Below, piece after piece: positions 61,001-64,000 of a DNA stretch of 64,000 nucleotides. The notes beneath the pieces are model-generated. The model had not been told where the DNA came from. It saw only the letters and a list, made by a program, of their open reading frames with translations, and searched no databases. The position numbers were made by a program, and so were the translations under genes. Source of the DNA: Lutraria lutraria (lineage: Eukaryota; Mollusca; Bivalvia; Venerida; Mactridae). The stretch lies in assembly GCA_964023205.1 (NCBI GenBank), contig OZ026844.1:24092934-24156933 (forward strand), in the 5' to 3' direction. Numbering within the stretch: position 1 is the first letter of the stretch; each line of letters opens with the position of its first letter.

Positions 61001-62176
61001 TTTATTTATCAATAAGTACTTGTCTGAAGACGTTTTGAGACGGTATTTAGAATTTACAGCGCAGTCTAATTCTGTACGATAATAATGCAGTACATTTTCA
61101 GAACAAATTTTCTTAAACAACGGTCGAAAAATAATTGATCGCATTACGTAATTTTGTAATAATTACGTAATAATTGTAATTTTGATATTTTTCTTTCTTT
61201 ACATGTAATTTTGTGAAAGTCAATACATCAAAAGCATTTTGTATTCATAGGGTAAAAACTTATTATAAGTGATTTTAATTGTTTAATTAAGACTTCTTTG
61301 TATTGAATTTTTCTTAAGCAGCTGACAGTGCAGTAGTTATGTTTTTGTTTTTTATAAATAATCTAATGTTTAGAATAGTAACTCAATGCTTTCTTTTATT
61401 GTTGTTAAAAACTGACCGCCAGCTTTTCAGATATTTTTTCGTTAAACAAAAGCCCTTAAATTTTTTCGTAGTCCATTTTTGAATGGCTACCTTGGTATGA
61501 ACAATTTTGTAACGCGGATCTTCATTGGTTCGAACCCATTTTAGAGACTTGTTTAACAATGTGTCCTTCCATGGTAATGATACTCTTGAATTGACTTTAC
61601 ATGTGTTTCATCATTTTCAAAATAAAGAAATATAAAGAACACATCTTCTTGATAGTTAAGCTATCTTGGAAGAGGGTCAAAAGAAGTCGGTACAAACTTG
61701 TGCAGCAAAATGAAAGCGTGGTTTTCCTGTAGCGTAAAATAGCGGAAAATCACAGCACAAAACTAAGAAAGGAAAGAGACGTTTATAGAAGCCAACATAC
61801 AATGTATCAATCCGCACATTTTGCATGTTGTTGGCAGAAGTCCACAGGACATTGAACCGATTTCGGTTTAAATGTTCTCATCAATTCCTTGTATTGTAAT
61901 TGATACAATTCGGGCTTCTGTCAATAAATAATTGTATTCCTGGATGAAATACATGTACAAGACATTTAGTGTTCCTTTATTCATTCGCGTTTTATCTCAT
62001 ATTCATGTGAATTTTGTTATTTGTGTAAAGCAAACTTGTATGAAGTTCTCAGATTTAATTATGTCGGTCATTGAATGCCTTTCTGACTACAAACTGATAA
62101 AGGTAATGGCCGCCATGTAATAACTAATGGTCAATAAACATTTTAACATTTGACTAACCGCTGATTCCATTACATA
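61001..62176. other. Intergenic sequence, nothing recognised
   Basis: AT-rich, with no supported gene. Confidence 0.35.
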
Positions 62177-62353
62177 CAGTCCCGTAGGAAGCAATTTCAG
62201 AATTGGAGGGGCCCAAATAATTAGAGGGGGGGGGGGGCATATTGTAGATTTTGTTTCACAACGGGGGTAATCAGTTATAATCTCTTACCAAATTCATTAC
62301 AGCCAATATTATTGAGGGGAGCAGCCTCCTCCTCTCGTGTTCCTACGGCCCTG
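62177..62353. mobile_element. TA-flanked MITE, fourth family
   Basis: TA then CAGTCCCGTAGGAAGC at the left; TGTTCCTACGGCCCTG then TA at the right. TIR of about 14 bp (CAG..CCGTAGGAA) around 150 bp that include a run of about 13 G. Confidence 0.78.
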
Positions 62354-62515
62354 TATTTTGCATCTGAAACTATTATCAAAGTGGTACAAAAACGCAGGAA
62401 CGTCTTCGGATATGTTGCAGAATCACGAAAAGACATTTGCGAGTAAACAAATATATTCACATTAACTGTTTACATTCAGTCATTTATACAGTCTTGGACT
62501 GATACTGATGTAGTA

Positions 62516-62758
62516 ATGTATAATGGAAGAGACCTTGCATCCATTGAAGAGATGCAACATGCTACATATTCGGCGGAAACAAACTCTTCAGATGGAGGTA
62601 ACAATACTCTCTTAGAATTAAAACTGGCAGAAATAAAATGTGATATTGGTTATCTTAAAGAATTGTTAGAAACACATATATGCTTACTAGTGAATATAGA
62701 TTTCAGCAAATATGCGATCAATTCAAGTCGGTCAAAGATAAAAAAATCAAAGTACTGA
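62516..62758 (+). CDS. Hypothetical 80-residue ORF, possibly coiled-coil
   Basis: ATG-started ORF of 80 codons ending TGA. The segment ASIEEMQHATYSAET is followed by NNTLLELKLAEIKCDIGYLK and ELLETH, with leucines spaced for an amphipathic helix. Its last codons enter dispersed repeat D copy 3. No family is recognised. It might be a small gene, an exon or a mobile-element fragment; expression is unknown. Confidence 0.28.
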   Translation: MYNGRDLASIEEMQHATYSAETNSSDGGNNTLLELKLAEIKCDIGYLKELLETHICLLVNIDFSKYAINSSRSKIKKSKY

Positions 62759-63425
62759 AAGTACTGTCGGACTTGATTTTTACCATACGAAGCAAAAGAG
62801 AGAATTGTGTACCCACATCGTTCGTGTCCATACAAATATTTTTAACATTTACATTTACGGACCGATTTTTCATTCATATTGTAATGCAGGTCATATGCAT
62901 GTAGGTGAATGACATACGCTGGTGCTTTACTAGTCCCTTTGCTAAAATTTTAAAATGAAAAAAAGATATTGGAAAGTTTAATGTTTTACACATTAATTGA
63001 AGATAATTTAATTGCATTAAAAACTCTTTATTGTACACAAACTAGTGACCAACACTTCAGTAACAGTAAATACCAACATTGATTCATCTGGTTTTTAACA
63101 CAACAGAACATTGTTGCATTGAACACAATCAGGGTCACTCAAATTAAAAAGGTCCTGACTCTGTAGAGTAAGACCTATATGACCTACAGTTAACCCGATG
63201 TAGCATGAAATTCACACGTGATTATGTAATTCTAAATAATCTTGCGTAAACGGAACTCTTTAACTGTAATTTTTAAAAGCACGTATCCAGTAATTTACGT
63301 CCGTATTTAGCGACTCGAATTATTATTCGTAAGCCGCATTTTAAACATTCAACCTCCGAAGTTTACCTGACATAAACCGGTTACGCTTTGCTACTAACCA
63401 CTGCGGGGAGTGAGTCTATAAAAAC
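62752..63425 (-). repeat. Dispersed repeat D, copy 3 (inverted)
   Basis: Reverse complement of 39190-39706: AAAGTACTGAAAGTACTGTC at its left, AGTTAACCCGATGTAGC and ATAATTATTCGTAAGCCGCA in the middle, CCACTGCGGGGAGTGAGTCT at the right. The part equivalent to 38735-39190 is absent. Confidence 0.8.
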
Positions 63426-63599
63426 TCAACACGTGATGTTCAGACACTGATTTTGTGAAAACGGCGTGATTTGATCAAAAATCGATTATTAGCCGCCGAA
63501 TGCCGTTTAAAAGTCTTTTTCATGTATATTATTGTGTAGAGGACGTCGTATTAAAAGAGTCTGGACCCAAAACAAACGACACCTACCTCACAACATTTA

Positions 63600-64000
63600 T
63601 GCGTCCGCCATCTTGTAAACACCGTTGATTTTTTTGCGTACAGGGCTACCATACAGTGATGAAGTGCTTGTGTTTTCTAAGAACCTGTCAACACAAAATA
63701 CCAGTAGTGGAACTTTCAGTAAAGTTCGTTCGATTGACTTCCAACATTCACCTATATATTTTAACTTTCAATATTCTCCGTACAGTGTTGTCGTGAGACC
63801 ATATTCAGATAGCCTTCGGCAAAATTCTGTATGCGTTGCCGATAGTGATTGAGAATTTTCGGCAACGCATGCATGGACAGCATTACTTAGGAAACTATCA
63901 ACTGGACGTACAGCGAGGTCACAACAACAGAGGGCAACCAAACGAATCATATTACATCATCAACAGAGTGTACGCAACGGTTTAAACATTAGACATCAAT
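63600..64000 (+). other. Open, GC-raised segment at the window end
   Basis: A frame is open from about 63625 to TGA at 63850-63852 and the same frame is open again to the window end (THAWTALLRKLSTGRTARSQ...). A second frame is also open from 63853 to a TAA near 63986. An inverted repeat (TGTATGCGTTGCCGA at 63828-63842, TCGGCAACGCATGCA at 63859-63873) straddles the stop. It could be part of a gene that continues outside the window; the product is unknown. Confidence 0.2.
63828..63873. repeat. 15-bp stem inverted repeat
   Basis: TGTATGCGTTGCCGA and TCGGCAACGCATGCA pair with one mismatch over a 16-nt loop. Confidence 0.75.

Overview
The window reads as nuclear DNA of an invertebrate animal, most probably a lophotrochozoan and plausibly a bivalve mollusc. 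It is AT-rich, almost free of long ORFs, uses GT-AG introns, and is full of tRNA-derived SINEs, short TA-flanked DNA transposons and long minisatellite arrays. The species is an inference. No bacterial operon, CRISPR array, rRNA gene or intact transposase was seen.

The one well-supported gene is a two-exon rhodopsin-like (class A) G-protein coupled receptor on the minus strand. Exon 1 (46675 down to 46230) carries the N-terminus to TM3, and exon 2 (2008 down to 1267) carries the DRY tyrosine to the stop. The junction restores Asp-Arg-Tyr in frame and gives a 395-residue receptor. Its single intron is about 44.2 kb and fills most of the window.

That intron holds at least eight substantial tandem arrays with unrelated units (31 bp at 6.2-8.7 kb, G-rich 31 bp at 10.7-12.1 kb, 15 bp at 19.0-19.7 kb, 50 bp at 21.7-22.7 kb, 19 bp at 24.4-25.3 kb, 11 bp at 37.5 kb, 24 bp at 41.5-42.3 kb, 25 bp at 44.8-45.4 kb). 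It also holds several MITE families, a truncated LINE 3' end, tRNA-derived SINEs, a pair of about 500-bp inverted repeats around 6.3 kb, and a degenerate inverted structure at 32.4-34.5 kb. Two arrays can be traced to transposon sequence: the 50-bp array to a SINE 3' body and the 24-bp array to a dispersed repeat with three copies here.

Upstream of exon 1 (46.7-64 kb) no gene is recognised with confidence. The region holds more MITEs, a 23/24-bp minisatellite (52.5-54.1 kb), a cluster of perfect palindromes between 58.4 and 60.75 kb, including one of 79 bp, a second copy of a roughly 225-bp tandem-core element, and a reversed copy of the dispersed repeat near the right end. A few short ORFs with protein-like composition are listed at low confidence.
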